Shown: one piece after another, positions 32,140-32,310 of the stretch | Numbering within the stretch: the stretch's first letter is position 1 | How the letters are laid out: each line of letters begins with the position of its first letter | NCBI GenBank assembly: GCA_021769425.1 | Contig: JAETSX010000042.1 | Span: forward strand, 1-32,310 | DNA from: Eubacterium sp. | Lineage (GTDB): Bacteria; Bacillota; Clostridia; Lachnospirales; Lachnospiraceae | DNA: 32,310 nt | Direction: 5' to 3' | The notes under the pieces: generated by a model | Database searches by the model: none | Told to the model about the DNA's origin: nothing | What the model saw: only the letters and a program-made list of their open reading frames with translations | Position numbers and translations under genes: made by a program

Positions 32140-32310
32140 CTAGCAATTTCCTGCTTCACGTTCCAGCATGTCCCAGCATCCCCACAGGTACATAATGCCC
32201 AGGGCGCGGTCATAGAGCCCGTATCCCGGACGGCATTTCTCGCCCCAGATATGGCGGCCGTGGTCGGGACGGATATAGCCGTCGTACCCGCAGTCATGGT
32301 AAGCCCGCAT
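32140..32310 (-). CDS. uxuA: Mannonate dehydratase, C-terminal fragment (runs off the window)
   Basis: The last 56 codons are present: [20 protein letters not shown], then [20 protein letters not shown] and [10 protein letters not shown] before TAG. The [15 protein letters not shown] and [10 protein letters not shown] segments are highly specific for UxuA, which converts D-mannonate to 2-keto-3-deoxygluconate. The gene enters from the window edge; nothing suggests truncation. It reads in a frame different from the uxaC upstream extension, which is why it is easily overlooked. Confidence 0.93.
   Translation of the reverse strand: MRAYHDCGYDGYIRPDHGRHIWGEKCRPGYGLYDRALGIMYLWGCWDMLEREAGNC

Noticed and set aside
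32115-32297. 61-residue N-terminal extension of UxaC
   Set aside because: It overlaps the uxuA C-terminus in another frame and lacks family similarity; start 32114 gives the normal length and has a ribosome binding site.

Overview
The window looks like a chromosomal segment of a gut-type Lachnospiraceae (Clostridia). The reasons are the Firmicutes-type rplU-prp-rpmA-obg-yhbY-nadD-yqeK-rsfS housekeeping run, a lexA/yneA-like divergon with Bacillus-type SOS boxes, strong AGGAGG ribosome binding sites, consensus TTGACA/TATAAT promoters, and large proteins (DUF5716/DUF5717 type) that I know only from this family. All family assignments come from reading the proteins by eye; no database search was run.

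Layout. (1) 130-4554, plus strand: ribosome-biogenesis operon. (2) 4558-4760: hairpin-rich tandem repeats between the convergent rsfS and lexA. (3) 4833-5979: LexA, divergent from a membrane-anchored LysM protein resembling the SOS division inhibitor YneA, with several SOS boxes between them. (4) 6064-7960: dtd, a 77-bp tandem repeat, a loxP-like inverted repeat, a single-chain XerS-like tyrosine recombinase and a long palindrome. (5) 8048-8680: cytidylate-kinase-like protein, minus strand. (6) 8928-11915: blaI, a broken blaR1 and a truncated class B penicillin-binding protein facing it. One breakpoint near 10550 removes the 3' ends of both genes, and both promoters carry BlaI-like operators. 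(7) 11949-18664, minus strand: LacI-controlled fructan/sucrose utilisation locus (GH32, solute-binding lipoprotein, two permeases, YesL-like DUF624 protein; no ATPase). (8) 18786-20642: decayed stretch with an AraC remnant, one small unknown protein and a MATE efflux pseudogene. (9) 20669-28359, minus strand: PIG-L deacetylase and a four-gene cluster (membrane coiled-coil protein, TPR protein, degenerate HSP70/actin-fold protein, 1179-residue DUF5717-type protein). This cluster is the best candidate for an undescribed system. (10) 28463-29554: HisC/CobD-like aminotransferase. (11) 29740-32310, minus strand: hexuronate catabolism (uxuA end, uxaC, SDR-type fructuronate reductase).

How genes work together. 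Prp trims the N-terminal extension of L27 encoded next door. LexA probably represses itself and the YneA-like protein. BlaI probably once linked beta-lactam sensing to expression of the facing PBP, but the output is now broken. The GH32 operon imports and hydrolyses fructosides under LacI control. UxaC, the SDR and UxuA are consecutive steps from glucuronate to 2-keto-3-deoxygluconate.

A recurrent oddity is short tandem duplication at or just after stop codons: after obg, rsfS, dtd and the aminotransferase, and across the TPR/coiled-coil gene junction. Together with the three broken genes this suggests ongoing small-scale duplication and deletion in the lineage, or assembly problems that should be excluded.
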